A stretch of DNA of 64,000 nucleotides, taken from assembly GCF_041224425.1 (NCBI RefSeq), contig NZ_JBGFGL010000075.1:62001-126000 (forward strand), in the 5' to 3' direction. Source of the DNA: Psychroserpens sp041224425. Its GTDB lineage: Bacteria; Bacteroidota; Bacteroidia; Flavobacteriales; Flavobacteriaceae. Below, one piece after another: positions 34,180-43,614 of this stretch (its first letter is position 1; every line of letters starts with the position of its first letter). A program made the translations under genes and the position numbers. The notes beneath the pieces were generated by a model. That model worked only from the letters and a program-made list of their open reading frames with translations. It made no database searches and was not told where the DNA came from.

Positions 34180-35109
34180 ATGGTTTCAATCATTATTCCT
34201 TATTATAACCGTCCAAAAAAACTGCAACGCGCAATAGACTCGGTATTTGAGCAAACCTTTACAGATTATGAGATTATTGTTGTTGATGACTGTTCAGAGA
34301 TACCTCCTAAAACCATAACAGATAATCGAATTGCCTATTTGAAAAATGATGAAAATAAAGGGCCAGGCTTTTCAAGAAACTATGGCATGTCTGTAGCAAA
34401 AGGCGACTACATTGTTTTTTTGGATACGGACGATTATTGGCATAAAGATTTTTTAAAGCAGGTCATTGCTGCTTTGAAAAATAACCAAGAGGCTATCATG
34501 GCTTATGCAAATGGTTATTATGTAAATGAAAGTGGTACTGCGGTTGAGGAAATGCGGTTGAATGCTCAAAAACTCAACACCATTTTACCTAATATTTTTA
34601 TTGATGGAAGACCTTGGGGAACAGCGGCTTGTGTTTGGGACAGACATCGAATCAAGGACGTGAAATGGGTAGATACCAGATGTTGGGAGGATTATGTGTT
34701 CGATACAAGTTGTGCGGTTATTTGTAATACTGTTGAATTTGTAGATGAAGCTCTGGTTTACTACGATATGTCCAATGATGAGTTCAAACTGTCGGCACAA
34801 AAAGATTTTGAAAGCATTGAAAAGAATAGAAACATTTCTTTGTTGCATATCTCTAGATTGGTTGCAAACAGTCCTTTTACTAAAGACCAAAGTTTAAAAC
34901 AACGCCTGATTCATTATGCGTATTCCAACGCGATAGCTTTGTTGAAACTAGGTGTTAAAAAGAAAAAATATTTTAAAAATCTTAAGGCTGTCATAAAGTC
35001 CTTGGGAGGAAAATCTAATAGAATGAACATTACTTTTCTATTGAATGTAGAAACGAAAATAAGTTTAAAACTGTTGCGTCGTCTTCGTCAACTAAATTTA
35101 CAAAACTAG
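34180..35109 (+). CDS. GT2-family glycosyltransferase
   Basis: The 309-residue protein begins with the GT-A signature VSIIIPYYNRPKKLQRAIDS and has the nucleotide-binding VDDCSE and the metal-binding FLDTDDYWH near residue 88, then WEDYVFD as the probable catalytic acidic region near 169. About 100 C-terminal residues are helical and basic and may touch the membrane. It would add one sugar to the lipid-linked repeat; donor and linkage cannot be read. It sits 3 bases after the pyruvyl transferase gene and 5 before the amidotransferase gene. Confidence 0.9.
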   Translation: MVSIIIPYYNRPKKLQRAIDSVFEQTFTDYEIIVVDDCSEIPPKTITDNRIAYLKNDENKGPGFSRNYGMSVAKGDYIVFLDTDDYWHKDFLKQVIAALKNNQEAIMAYANGYYVNESGTAVEEMRLNAQKLNTILPNIFIDGRPWGTAACVWDRHRIKDVKWVDTRCWEDYVFDTSCAVICNTVEFVDEALVYYDMSNDEFKLSAQKDFESIEKNRNISLLHISRLVANSPFTKDQSLKQRLIHYAYSNAIALLKLGVKKKKYFKNLKAVIKSLGGKSNRMNITFLLNVETKISLKLLRRLRQLNLQN

Positions 35110-35114
35110 ATTTT

Positions 35115-36965
35115 ATGTGTGGATTTTTAGGAGAGTTTAGTAACGAAGAAGAAGCATTGACACCAAGGGATCGGTTTTCTCAAATCCTTGAATTGTCGAA
35201 GCATAGAGGACCAGATGCTACAGGTATTGAACGTGGCCCTAATTTTCAGTTGGGTTTCAATCGCTTATCTATACTCGACCTAAGTCCAAATGGAAACCAA
35301 CCAAAGAAGAGCCCTTCCGGACGTTATTCAGTTGTGTTCAATGGAGAGATTTATAATTTCAAGGAACTTGCTGAAACACATCAACTAAACACGTTAAAAT
35401 CTACTTCAGATACAGAAGTCCTCGTTCATTTATTGGATAAGTTAGGTGTAAATTCTGCTTTGAAAGCTTTAAATGGTATGTTTGCTATAGCAGTAGTCGA
35501 TTCAAAGACCGATACGTTTATTATCACGCGCGATTTTTCAGGCATAAAGCCCTTATTTTATGGAATTTCTGAAAAAGGTATTGCGGTTGCATCCCAATTT
35601 GATCAGATATTCAAACATCCATGGTTTATAAATAACCTTGAGCTTAGGCCTGAGATTGTCAAAGAGTATTTTGGCTTTGGATACATGCAAGCTCCAAACA
35701 CCATTTACAAGTCTATTTTTCAAGTCAATCCAGGAGAATGTCTTGTTTTTAAAGGTAATAAGAAAGTTAGTAAAGAAATTATTTGCACCTTTCAGCCTAA
35801 GTTAAAAGCATCATATAGCGAAACCCGAGAAACCACCGAAACTTATAATAAGAAGCTTGACACTATTGTAAAACGACAGCTCATTAGTGATGTGCCCATA
35901 GCAACGTTTTTGAGTGGAGGAATTGATAGTCCTTTAATTACGGCTCATGCCAAGCATAACAAAAACGACATTGAAGCGATTACCTTGGAAGTTGATGATG
36001 CTACACTGAATGAAAGTGACATTGCCAAAGCCTATGCAGATGAAATGTCGGTTACCCAAGATATTTTTAAGGTGAAACCGACTGAAATCTTAAATACCAT
36101 TGATGACTATTTTGACAAATGTGCTGAACCTTTTGGTGATTATTCCTCATTGCCAACTTATTTACTGACCAAACACGCTTCCGAACGTTTTAAGGTAATG
36201 CTCTCTGGAGATGGTGGAGACGAACTCTTTTATGGATATCCTAGATTTAGACAATTTGCAGAACACTATCACTTGTTCAAGCTGCCTTTATGGCTACGGA
36301 AACCTGTAGTTAGAGTATTGAATAAACTAAAGCTGAGCAAAAGTTCAGCACCTTTTTATTACCAAACATTTGGAGAATGGCAGCTAGCGAAACATTTACA
36401 CATCTTTAAGGATCAGTTAGACGAGATATGCCCAAACACTCTATTTTCTAAAGAACTTCTTGAGCTTTATAATTTGAATGATACTAATTCAAAAAAAGAA
36501 TTACTACAAAAATTAAGGCATAATGAGTTTTATGGGCACATGCAACGCGTACTTACCAAAGTTGATCGCGCTAGTATGGCAAACAGCTTAGAAGTAAGGG
36601 TTCCATTTTTAGATAAAGAAAGCGTTGCATTTTCTTGGGAGCTTGATTCCGATTTGCCGAAACATAAAATACTTAAGAAAGTCCTCAAGGAATGTTTGGA
36701 AGCATTTGTTCCTAAGGAATTGATAAATGCCCAAAAAATGGGTTTTTCTGTACCTATTGATGATTGGTTGAAGAATGAACTTCGTGAAGATGTTCATAAA
36801 CATATTTTTGAAACGCCTTTTTATGGAGCCGACGTTTTGAATGTACATCAAATAAGGAAGTTTGTGAAGGCTTATTACGATGACGGATTTTTCTCGTCTT
36901 GGGGCGTTTGGCATATTTACGCTTGGCAAAAATGGGCAACGAAACACTTAGAAAGTATCTCATGA
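35115..36965 (+). CDS. Glutamine-dependent asparagine synthase-like amidotransferase
   Basis: The 616-residue protein is full length: an N-terminal Ntn glutaminase starting with catalytic Cys2 (MCGFLGEF), with RHGPDA-like KHRGPDATG, NGEIYNF and TSDTEVLVH motifs, and a C-terminal synthase domain with PP-loop LSGGIDS near residues 268-274 and SGDGGDELFYGYPR. It could be housekeeping AsnB, but a position inside a glycan locus that also makes a UDP-HexNAcA suggests amidation of a uronic acid, as described for WbpS/WbtH-type enzymes. Its TGA overlaps the next ATG (ATGA). Confidence 0.93.
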   Translation: MCGFLGEFSNEEEALTPRDRFSQILELSKHRGPDATGIERGPNFQLGFNRLSILDLSPNGNQPKKSPSGRYSVVFNGEIYNFKELAETHQLNTLKSTSDTEVLVHLLDKLGVNSALKALNGMFAIAVVDSKTDTFIITRDFSGIKPLFYGISEKGIAVASQFDQIFKHPWFINNLELRPEIVKEYFGFGYMQAPNTIYKSIFQVNPGECLVFKGNKKVSKEIICTFQPKLKASYSETRETTETYNKKLDTIVKRQLISDVPIATFLSGGIDSPLITAHAKHNKNDIEAITLEVDDATLNESDIAKAYADEMSVTQDIFKVKPTEILNTIDDYFDKCAEPFGDYSSLPTYLLTKHASERFKVMLSGDGGDELFYGYPRFRQFAEHYHLFKLPLWLRKPVVRVLNKLKLSKSSAPFYYQTFGEWQLAKHLHIFKDQLDEICPNTLFSKELLELYNLNDTNSKKELLQKLRHNEFYGHMQRVLTKVDRASMANSLEVRVPFLDKESVAFSWELDSDLPKHKILKKVLKECLEAFVPKELINAQKMGFSVPIDDWLKNELREDVHKHIFETPFYGADVLNVHQIRKFVKAYYDDGFFSSWGVWHIYAWQKWATKHLESIS

Positions 36966-37918
36966 TGAAAAAACAATCTTTGGCAATAGTTATCTCATTG
37001 GCTAAAAGTCATGTTCATTATTGCAAGGCTTTAATTGCGAGCATTGAGCATTATGGTATCAAAAACCCTGTGATTATATTTAAAGATGGTGATTTTAACT
37101 TAGACTCTATTTCCCAAAGAAAAAATGTAACGGTTCTTTCAACCGAAGAATTGAATGCTTGTCATGATTTTAATCTTAGAGGACTTTTAAACAAAATCAA
37201 TATTTGTTTTTTGCCAGAAATGGGTTTCGATTATGACTATTATCTTCACATGGATGCCGATTCCATTATCACAAGTCAAAGTTTTAAATCTGTTATTGAA
37301 AGTTCAAAAAGCGACTTTTCAATTTTACAAGGTAAACAAGTTGATTATCTAAATAGTGATATTGCTAAAGTGTTTGATAATTTTGCATTTGTGCCTTCAA
37401 CGTTTGAAAATACAAGTTTTGATCTCAAGAATATGTGGTATTTCTCTTCAGGTCATTTCATTGTAAATAAAACATTGATCAATCCTCTAAAGTCCTATTT
37501 GAAAGTCTACAGAAACGAGCTCAATACAGGATTTTCAAAAGACACAAGATTCAAGTTTGGCGATCAAGGATTCTTTAACTTTGTTGTGAATGTTTTAAGT
37601 TACGAAGGAACCATTGATGTAAGTCTTATAAATGATGGGATTTATGGAAAGGAAAAGGCCGTTAATCATAATGAATTAACTCTTGATAATGTCGTTAAGA
37701 AACGCGATACAGGTGTTGATTTTATCCATTATACAGGTCCGAGCAGAAAAGCTAATTTGAAATCGCATAATTTTGGTGATATATTACACTTTTTCAATAA
37801 GTCATTTTATACAAATAATTTTAGCTTTTATTTACATGACAGGATTAGAATCTGTAATTATTATTTGAAATGGTATGAAAAGCGCCTCAAAAACAAGTTT
37901 AAAACATTAACGAAGTAA
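36962..37918 (+). CDS. Putative GT-A glycosyltransferase
   Basis: ATG 36962 overlaps the previous stop and gives 318 residues; a longer frame exists but runs deep into the upstream gene. The protein has a GT-A-like start (SLAIVISLAKSHVHYCKALI), a DXD motif in HMDADSIITS near residue 93, and SGHFIVNKT and FGDQGFFNFVVN, a pattern of retaining GT-A enzymes such as GT8/GT6-like proteins. I cannot assign a CAZy family with certainty. Its role in the locus is inferred from the fold and neighbours. Confidence 0.8.
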   Translation: MMKKQSLAIVISLAKSHVHYCKALIASIEHYGIKNPVIIFKDGDFNLDSISQRKNVTVLSTEELNACHDFNLRGLLNKINICFLPEMGFDYDYYLHMDADSIITSQSFKSVIESSKSDFSILQGKQVDYLNSDIAKVFDNFAFVPSTFENTSFDLKNMWYFSSGHFIVNKTLINPLKSYLKVYRNELNTGFSKDTRFKFGDQGFFNFVVNVLSYEGTIDVSLINDGIYGKEKAVNHNELTLDNVVKKRDTGVDFIHYTGPSRKANLKSHNFGDILHFFNKSFYTNNFSFYLHDRIRICNYYLKWYEKRLKNKFKTLTK

Positions 37919-37955
37919 CCTTGCTAAAGTAAGTTGTAAATAGGAAATACGGATA

Positions 37956-39047
37956 ATGAAAAAAGTAATTTTACATGTTGGACCTGCAAAATGTGGATCC
38001 TCTACCATACAACATTTTTTTTCCAGTCATAAAAGACCTTGTAAAGAAAAGATAAGGTTTGTTATGTTTAAAAAAAGAGATATCGATGCTCTGAATTTGA
38101 GTAGTGTTTTGAATGAGGCGGTTGAGGAATTGGAAAAGTCTTTGAAAAAGTACGCTAAAGGCTACGATGTCTTGATTTTGAGTCATGAGTATTTTTTTCA
38201 GTGTCCGATGGCAATCGCCAACTTAAGCCGCATTTGTTCGAAATTATTTCAGCAAACCATGGTCATTGGCTATTCAAGAAAACAATCGGGATTTTTAGAA
38301 TCTTCGTATTCGCAATGGTTTTTTAGATCGAAACAATATATCAATGATGCTAAAGCAACGTTAGAAAAAAACAGTTTTGATCCTGTGGTTTTTGATGGAT
38401 TGGAGCGTTATCTCATTGCCGCAATTCACGATGATTTCAATATTGTAAAATCACTCTTCAAGTTTGAAGTTTTCAATTGGTTTAAAAGCTATCAGCATGT
38501 CAAGGAATTAACATCTGATGCAAATGTTGAAATTAAGTGCGGAACTTTGCCAACCCAAAACAGTACCTTGAATTTAATTGAGGATTTTTGTTTGAAAGCT
38601 GGAGTAACTATCAAAGATAATCACCTTGATAAAACAGCTTTGAGACTCAATACGAAATTTAATCCTCACTTAGTCGAAGCCATAAGCATAGCTGTTGACA
38701 ATGAATTGGAGACTATTGGAATGCATGATGAGAATGATGTTTTGGTTGAGTTATCAGAAATTATGAAAGCATTTGAATGGGATCAAAAGAATGCATTTTT
38801 GAATCATTTAAAAAATTATATCGATAGTTTGTACCAAGAGGCTAATTCGAACCTTTGTGAAATGTTCGGTTTGGATGCTTCATATTTCAAAACCAAAGAA
38901 AGTTTTTCAAAACAGGAGATGATGAGTCTTATAAAAAAAGAAGAAGCGCTTAGGAAATCAGATATTGCATCGTTGGTAGAATCTAAAGGAAAACTCGCCG
39001 CAATTATGGCGAAAACAGCTCTGCGAACCTTAAAAAATAAAAACTAG
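37956..39047 (+). CDS. Divergent sulfotransferase-like P-loop protein (second of three)
   Basis: The 363-residue protein begins MKKVILHVGPAKCGSSTIQ, a P-loop of the H-x-G-x2-K-x-G-T/S-S/T type found in carbohydrate sulfotransferase-like proteins, and has IGYSRKQSGFLESSYSQWF (near residue 106), matching the 3'-phosphate-binding R...S motif. The C-terminal 130 residues are helical and lack a known domain. In the P-loop, SS replaces the usual TT. Sulfotransfer is likely but less certain than for the other two copies. Confidence 0.75.
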   Translation: MKKVILHVGPAKCGSSTIQHFFSSHKRPCKEKIRFVMFKKRDIDALNLSSVLNEAVEELEKSLKKYAKGYDVLILSHEYFFQCPMAIANLSRICSKLFQQTMVIGYSRKQSGFLESSYSQWFFRSKQYINDAKATLEKNSFDPVVFDGLERYLIAAIHDDFNIVKSLFKFEVFNWFKSYQHVKELTSDANVEIKCGTLPTQNSTLNLIEDFCLKAGVTIKDNHLDKTALRLNTKFNPHLVEAISIAVDNELETIGMHDENDVLVELSEIMKAFEWDQKNAFLNHLKNYIDSLYQEANSNLCEMFGLDASYFKTKESFSKQEMMSLIKKEEALRKSDIASLVESKGKLAAIMAKTALRTLKNKN

Positions 39048-39107
39048 GTTGAAGTATTTTCTCTTTTGCACCTTTCTTTTATCAAATTATATTCTAATTT
39101 TACTTGA

Positions 39108-39902
39108 ATGTCTGTCAAAAACATATTAAAGCAAATATATAACAAGGTCAATCGCCTGTTTCTATCCAGTTTTGATAAGCAACTTCTCAAGCTTAAATCA
39201 CAAAAGGAAGGTCAAATTGATGTAAAGGGTTTTCCATTTTATGTACACCATGGAAGAGCCTTTTACGATACTTACAATGAGATTTTTATCGACAAGATTT
39301 ACGATTTCAAAACCGATAGCCAAGAACCAATAATAATAGATTGTGGTGCAAACATGGGTTTGAGTTTAGTGTACTTCAAATCAATCTATCCGAAGGCAAA
39401 AATCCTAGCATTTGAACCAGATGAATCGGTGTTGCCATTTTTAGAGAAGAATATAAAATCGCAGCAGCTTTCTGGTGTTGTTCTTTACAAGAATGCCGTT
39501 TGGAAATCTGATGAAGAACTCACTTTCTATACCGATAGTGGTATGGGTGGACGCGTAGGTGTTTCTTACGATAATCAAGAACCTGTAAAAATCAAGGCAT
39601 TGCGATTACGCACATTTCTCGAACAACCTGTTGATATGTTAAAGATTGATATTGAAGGTGCTGAATATGTGGTTTTAAACGATTGTAAAGATGTCTTAGG
39701 AAATGTAAAAAACCTATTTGTTGAATACCATAGCGAGATCGGTGATGAGCAGCATTTAGATGATATCCTACAAATTTTAAAGCAAAACGGCTTCAGATAT
39801 CATTTAAAGGAATCGTTTTCACGAAAAAAGCCATTCATATCACGTCATATATTATGTGAAAGATTTGACATGGCTATAAATATTTTTGCTTACAGAGAAT
39901 GA
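39108..39902 (+). CDS. FkbM-family methyltransferase
   Basis: This 264-residue protein has the FkbM pattern: IIDCGANMGLSLVYFKSIYP (motif I, near residue 78), ILAFEPDESVLPFLEKN, GGRVGVSY and the diagnostic LKIDIEGAEYVVLND near residue 183, followed by FVEYHSE. Members O-methylate sugars or polyketides using SAM. Here it probably caps or decorates a glycan residue. A 60-base AT-rich gap precedes it, and the next gene starts 1 base after its stop. Confidence 0.92.
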   Translation: MSVKNILKQIYNKVNRLFLSSFDKQLLKLKSQKEGQIDVKGFPFYVHHGRAFYDTYNEIFIDKIYDFKTDSQEPIIIDCGANMGLSLVYFKSIYPKAKILAFEPDESVLPFLEKNIKSQQLSGVVLYKNAVWKSDEELTFYTDSGMGGRVGVSYDNQEPVKIKALRLRTFLEQPVDMLKIDIEGAEYVVLNDCKDVLGNVKNLFVEYHSEIGDEQHLDDILQILKQNGFRYHLKESFSRKKPFISRHILCERFDMAINIFAYRE

Positions 39903-39903
39903 C

Positions 39904-40773
39904 ATGGAATCAACACCTTTAGTTTCAGTTTGCATCCCAACGTATAATGGTGCTAAATTTATTGAAGCAGCTTTAGATTCCGTTTTAGAGCAAACCTATT
40001 CTAATATTGAAATTATAGTTTCTGATGATACCTCTAACGATCAAACGCTTGAGCTGATTAAGAGCTATATTCCTAAAACTAAGTTTCCGATAACTATACA
40101 CTCAAATGATACTAGAGGGATTGGTTATAATTGGAATAATTGTATGAAATATGCCAATGGTGATTTCATCAAATTTTTGTTTCAAGATGATATCATGATG
40201 CCAGATTGTGTTGCCGAAATGGTAAAAGGGTTCCATTTAGTGCCTCAAGCTGGACTGGTAGCTTGTAAGCGCTCATTTATTGTTGATGAAAATGTCAACT
40301 CGAAATCTGTTGACGATTGGTTGGAAGTTTATGGCGATTTGCAACAGCATTTGAACTTAGATTATAACCCAGTGGCAGTTATTACTAAATCAATATTTAA
40401 ATCCGATAAATTTTACAGTGCTCCAGTAAATTTTGTGGGAGAGCCAACCGCTGTGATGTTTAAACGCGATTTGATTAAAACCTTGGGATGGTTCAGAAAC
40501 GATTTGAATCAGTTTTTGGATTTTGAATATTGGTTCCGAATCTTAAAAGAAATGCCAATAGTCATCATCGACAAAAAACTTATCGAGTTTAGAATCCATC
40601 AAAACCAAGCGACACAACAAAACAAAGGGAAAATGGCTAATGACGTGGCTGTGTTCAAGCGTATTCTTTATAAAGACTATTTCTGGTTGTTGAGTAGATA
40701 CCGAAAAAAGCAGCTCTTTTTGGAGTTCAATCCAATTGGAGTTTTTCTGAGTAAAGTTTTCGGATATAAATGA
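39904..40773 (+). CDS. GT2-family glycosyltransferase
   Basis: ATG 39904 follows the FkbM stop with a 1-base gap (289 residues). The protein has the GT-A signature VSVCIPTYNGAKFIEAALDS, VSDDTSNDQ, the metal-binding FLFQDDIMMPD near residue 92, and FLDFEYWFRILK near 206 as a likely acceptor/catalytic region. It ends in a basic, hydrophobic tail. It would add one sugar to the repeat unit. Confidence 0.9.
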   Translation: MESTPLVSVCIPTYNGAKFIEAALDSVLEQTYSNIEIIVSDDTSNDQTLELIKSYIPKTKFPITIHSNDTRGIGYNWNNCMKYANGDFIKFLFQDDIMMPDCVAEMVKGFHLVPQAGLVACKRSFIVDENVNSKSVDDWLEVYGDLQQHLNLDYNPVAVITKSIFKSDKFYSAPVNFVGEPTAVMFKRDLIKTLGWFRNDLNQFLDFEYWFRILKEMPIVIIDKKLIEFRIHQNQATQQNKGKMANDVAVFKRILYKDYFWLLSRYRKKQLFLEFNPIGVFLSKVFGYK

Positions 40774-40818
40774 ATTTATAGTAGATTGCTGAAAATTTAA
40801 ACCTAAGCCCATTAGACT

Positions 40819-41727
40819 TTGTTTGAGATCTTAAAAAAAATCCTGAATAAGCTACCGTATGTTAGAACACTTCACAAAAATCTAGCAACGTACAAAAAGG
40901 ATATGCATTTTCCGCCTGGTCATTTTTATTCTCCTATTGTCTCAAGGGAAGAGATCAAAAAGAAAGAACATATCATTTGGAATACAGCGTTTCCTGAAAC
41001 TATAGAAGGGATAGATCTTCAAGTAGACAATCAAAAAGCACTGTTAGAGAAATTAAAGGCTTATTACGATGAGATTCCATTTCCAGAATCTGAAAAAAAA
41101 GGGACGCGTTATTATTTTAAGAATAAGTTTTATTCTTATACCGATGGAATCACATTGTATTCCATGCTAAGACACTTTAAGCCAAAAAAGGTAGTCGAAA
41201 TTGGCTCCGGATTTTCTTCAGCTATGATGCTGGATGTGAATGAATTATTTTTGGATAATCAAACCGCTTTAACCTTTATTGAGCCTTATCCGACCAGGTT
41301 AAATTCCTTAATTACGGAATCTGATAAGCAGCAAACAGAAATTATCGAAGCCTTTGTTCAGAATGTAGACATGAAAGTGTTTAAATCTCTAAGTAGTGGT
41401 GATATTCTGTTTATCGATAGTTCGCATATTGTTAAAACAGGAAGTGATTTGAATCATATCCTCTTTCATATTTTACCACAACTGAATTCGGGTGTGTTGA
41501 TACATTTCCATGATGTGTTTTACCCTTTCGAGTATCCAAAACGATGGGTTCTTGGAGGTTTCAATTGGAATGAGGATTATTTCTTGAGAGCTTTTTTAAT
41601 GTACAACACCGATTTTGAGGTTGTTCTATTTACAGATTACTTGCATAAATGTCACAGTTCAGTTTTTGAATGCATGCCAATGACCTATAAAAACACTGGA
41701 GGGAATTTCTGGATTCGAAAGAAATAA
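40819..41727 (+). CDS. Class I SAM-dependent methyltransferase (Methyltransf_24-like)
   Basis: The only plausible upstream start is TTG 40819 (302 residues); the first ATG (40903) would remove 28 residues of a basic N-terminal helix. The core has VVEIGSGFSSAMMLDV near residue 116, TFIEPYPTRLNSLI, and DILFIDSSHIVKTGSD followed by LIHFHDVFYPFEYP, as in SAM methyltransferases of glycan loci. It probably methylates a sugar. Family membership is clear; the substrate is not. Confidence 0.85.
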   Translation: MFEILKKILNKLPYVRTLHKNLATYKKDMHFPPGHFYSPIVSREEIKKKEHIIWNTAFPETIEGIDLQVDNQKALLEKLKAYYDEIPFPESEKKGTRYYFKNKFYSYTDGITLYSMLRHFKPKKVVEIGSGFSSAMMLDVNELFLDNQTALTFIEPYPTRLNSLITESDKQQTEIIEAFVQNVDMKVFKSLSSGDILFIDSSHIVKTGSDLNHILFHILPQLNSGVLIHFHDVFYPFEYPKRWVLGGFNWNEDYFLRAFLMYNTDFEVVLFTDYLHKCHSSVFECMPMTYKNTGGNFWIRKK

Positions 41728-41738
41728 CAGCATTGAAT

Positions 41739-42611
41739 ATGGCAAAACCACTTGTATCGATCATATTGCCAAATTATAATCATGCGCCTTATTTGGAGGA
41801 ACGTTTGGATAGTATCATCAACCAAACCTATTCAAATTTTGAGCTCATTATTCTCGATGATAACTCTTCTGACGAGAGTTTAGAGATTTTAAAAAGGTTC
41901 GAGAATCATGACAAAGTAAGTCATTTCATCATCAATGCCGTAAATTCTGGTTCACCGTTCAAACAGTGGCAAAAAGGACTAAATCTCGTTAAAGGTGATT
42001 ATGTTTGGATAGCAGAAAGTGACGATAAAGTCGATTATAACTTTTTGGAAAGTCAAATAGACACGTTGCTTTCCAATGACTGTGATATTGTTGTCGCTGA
42101 AACCTTAAAGTTCAATAATGACAAAGGCGTTTACGGAGAAGTGAACCATCCTATTTTTAATCGACATCTTAAGCAAGAACTCATTCTAGATGATGTCCTT
42201 TATTGTCCGATTTTAAATGTCAATGCTTCTGTCTTTAAAGCCAATTTGATATCTAAGGCAAAAACATTTGCAACGTATAATATCATAGGTGATCGAGTGT
42301 TTTACCATGAAGCTTTTTTCGGAAAGATGATTGTTCAAAACATGGATACCAAAGCTTTTTTTAGAAAATCAGAGGATAGTGTTTCTGCTCTAGACCATAG
42401 GAGCTTGTCATATTACAAGAATTACTTTTACGAACACATACGATTTCTAAACAACATAAACGAAACCACTCCTGTTACTTCTGAACTTCACAACCAGTAC
42501 GTAAAAAAGTTTTTTAATCGTGTTAGATATCGTTTGTCTAGAAGTGAAAAGCTTAACTTTACCTTTTTGAAGATGTATCTAAAATTTCGACAAAATTTAA
42601 AGGGTTCTTAA
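41739..42611 (+). CDS. GT2-family glycosyltransferase
   Basis: ATG 41739 gives 290 residues; the TTG two codons earlier is less likely. The protein shows the GT2 signature VSIILPNYNHAPYLEERLDS, LDDNSSDES, and the metal site WIAESDDKVD near residue 92, with GDRVFYHEAFFGK near 188. Its TAA overlaps the ATG of the next gene (TAATG), so translation is coupled. It probably acts on the cytoplasmic lipid-linked glycan. Confidence 0.9.
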   Translation: MAKPLVSIILPNYNHAPYLEERLDSIINQTYSNFELIILDDNSSDESLEILKRFENHDKVSHFIINAVNSGSPFKQWQKGLNLVKGDYVWIAESDDKVDYNFLESQIDTLLSNDCDIVVAETLKFNNDKGVYGEVNHPIFNRHLKQELILDDVLYCPILNVNASVFKANLISKAKTFATYNIIGDRVFYHEAFFGKMIVQNMDTKAFFRKSEDSVSALDHRSLSYYKNYFYEHIRFLNNINETTPVTSELHNQYVKKFFNRVRYRLSRSEKLNFTFLKMYLKFRQNLKGS

Positions 42612-43612
42612 TGAGAGTAGGATTGGTCATAACGGTAAAGAATGAAGAGCGTCTGCTAAGACAAAATTTGTTGTACCATTTGGGTATTGGTATCGAAAAG
42701 ATCTTTGTGTACTTTGATGGTTCAACCGATAAGAGTCGTCAATCTGTTGAAGATCTCGACAATGTGATGTGTTCTAACTCGGTGCCCAAAGAGAAATTTG
42801 AAGATTTAGAGTATTTAGATGAACTAACATCAAATTATAATACCATCCATACCGCAAGACAATGCCTTAACACTTACGATGCTCAAATAAAATGTCGTGA
42901 CCTAGGAATCGATTGGCTTGTATCATTGGATGCAGACGAACTATTTGTTACCGGAATCGACACACCTCCTAGCCTAGCGGATTTTTTTGAACCTCATAAA
43001 GCAGTAGATGTGGTTCAGTTACAAACCTTAGAAGTTTTGGGTAGGCAAATGGCTTATGATAAAGTAATGTTAGAAGCTACAGAGTTCAAGTTTAAAAGGA
43101 ATTTTAAGAACCACTTTAACCGTATTTATTTTTCCTATTTAAATCCATATACAAAGAAATTCATCAAACATTCCCATTGGTTAGGTCATAATATGGGAAA
43201 GCTGGCCATTCGTGTCGATTCTGAAACCATTCCTAAAAATGTACACCGTTATAAAACCATTGATGGCTCTGAATTGAAAAGTGTCAAGGATGGGTTTTTA
43301 TTGCATTATCACTTATATGATTTTGACGATTTTATAAAGAAATATAAAAATTTCAAACACCATCCCAATACATTCCTTAGTGGAAATTCCATAGGAACAT
43401 TGAAAACCTTATGGAGAGATATGGTCAATGATGACCAATTCGATCAGGAGTATTTAAAAACTTATTTTAAAACCTACATCTTAATTGATAAGAAAAAGTA
43501 CAAGCGATTGCATCATTTGAGATATGTGCCATTTTTAAAACGAACTGAACAAGCCGTAGTTCAAATAAACCATCCAAAAGAAGTCCTTGAAAGCTTCAAG
43601 GAAAACTTATAG
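42611..43612 (+). CDS. GT2-like glycosyltransferase (Glyco_tranf_2_4 / GT92-like)
   Basis: The 333-residue protein starts MRVGLVITVKNEERLLRQN and has VYFDGSTDKS and the DXD-type SLDADELFV near residue 110, then a KNHFNRIYFSY and HSHWLGHNMG region and HYHLYDFDDFIKKYKNF. This is the pattern of the Glyco_tranf_2_4 group, which includes bacterial GT92-like proteins. No membrane segment is seen. Translation is coupled to the previous gene, and the next starts 2 bases after its stop. Confidence 0.82.
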   Translation: MRVGLVITVKNEERLLRQNLLYHLGIGIEKIFVYFDGSTDKSRQSVEDLDNVMCSNSVPKEKFEDLEYLDELTSNYNTIHTARQCLNTYDAQIKCRDLGIDWLVSLDADELFVTGIDTPPSLADFFEPHKAVDVVQLQTLEVLGRQMAYDKVMLEATEFKFKRNFKNHFNRIYFSYLNPYTKKFIKHSHWLGHNMGKLAIRVDSETIPKNVHRYKTIDGSELKSVKDGFLLHYHLYDFDDFIKKYKNFKHHPNTFLSGNSIGTLKTLWRDMVNDDQFDQEYLKTYFKTYILIDKKKYKRLHHLRYVPFLKRTEQAVVQINHPKEVLESFKENL

Positions 43613-43614
43613 AC

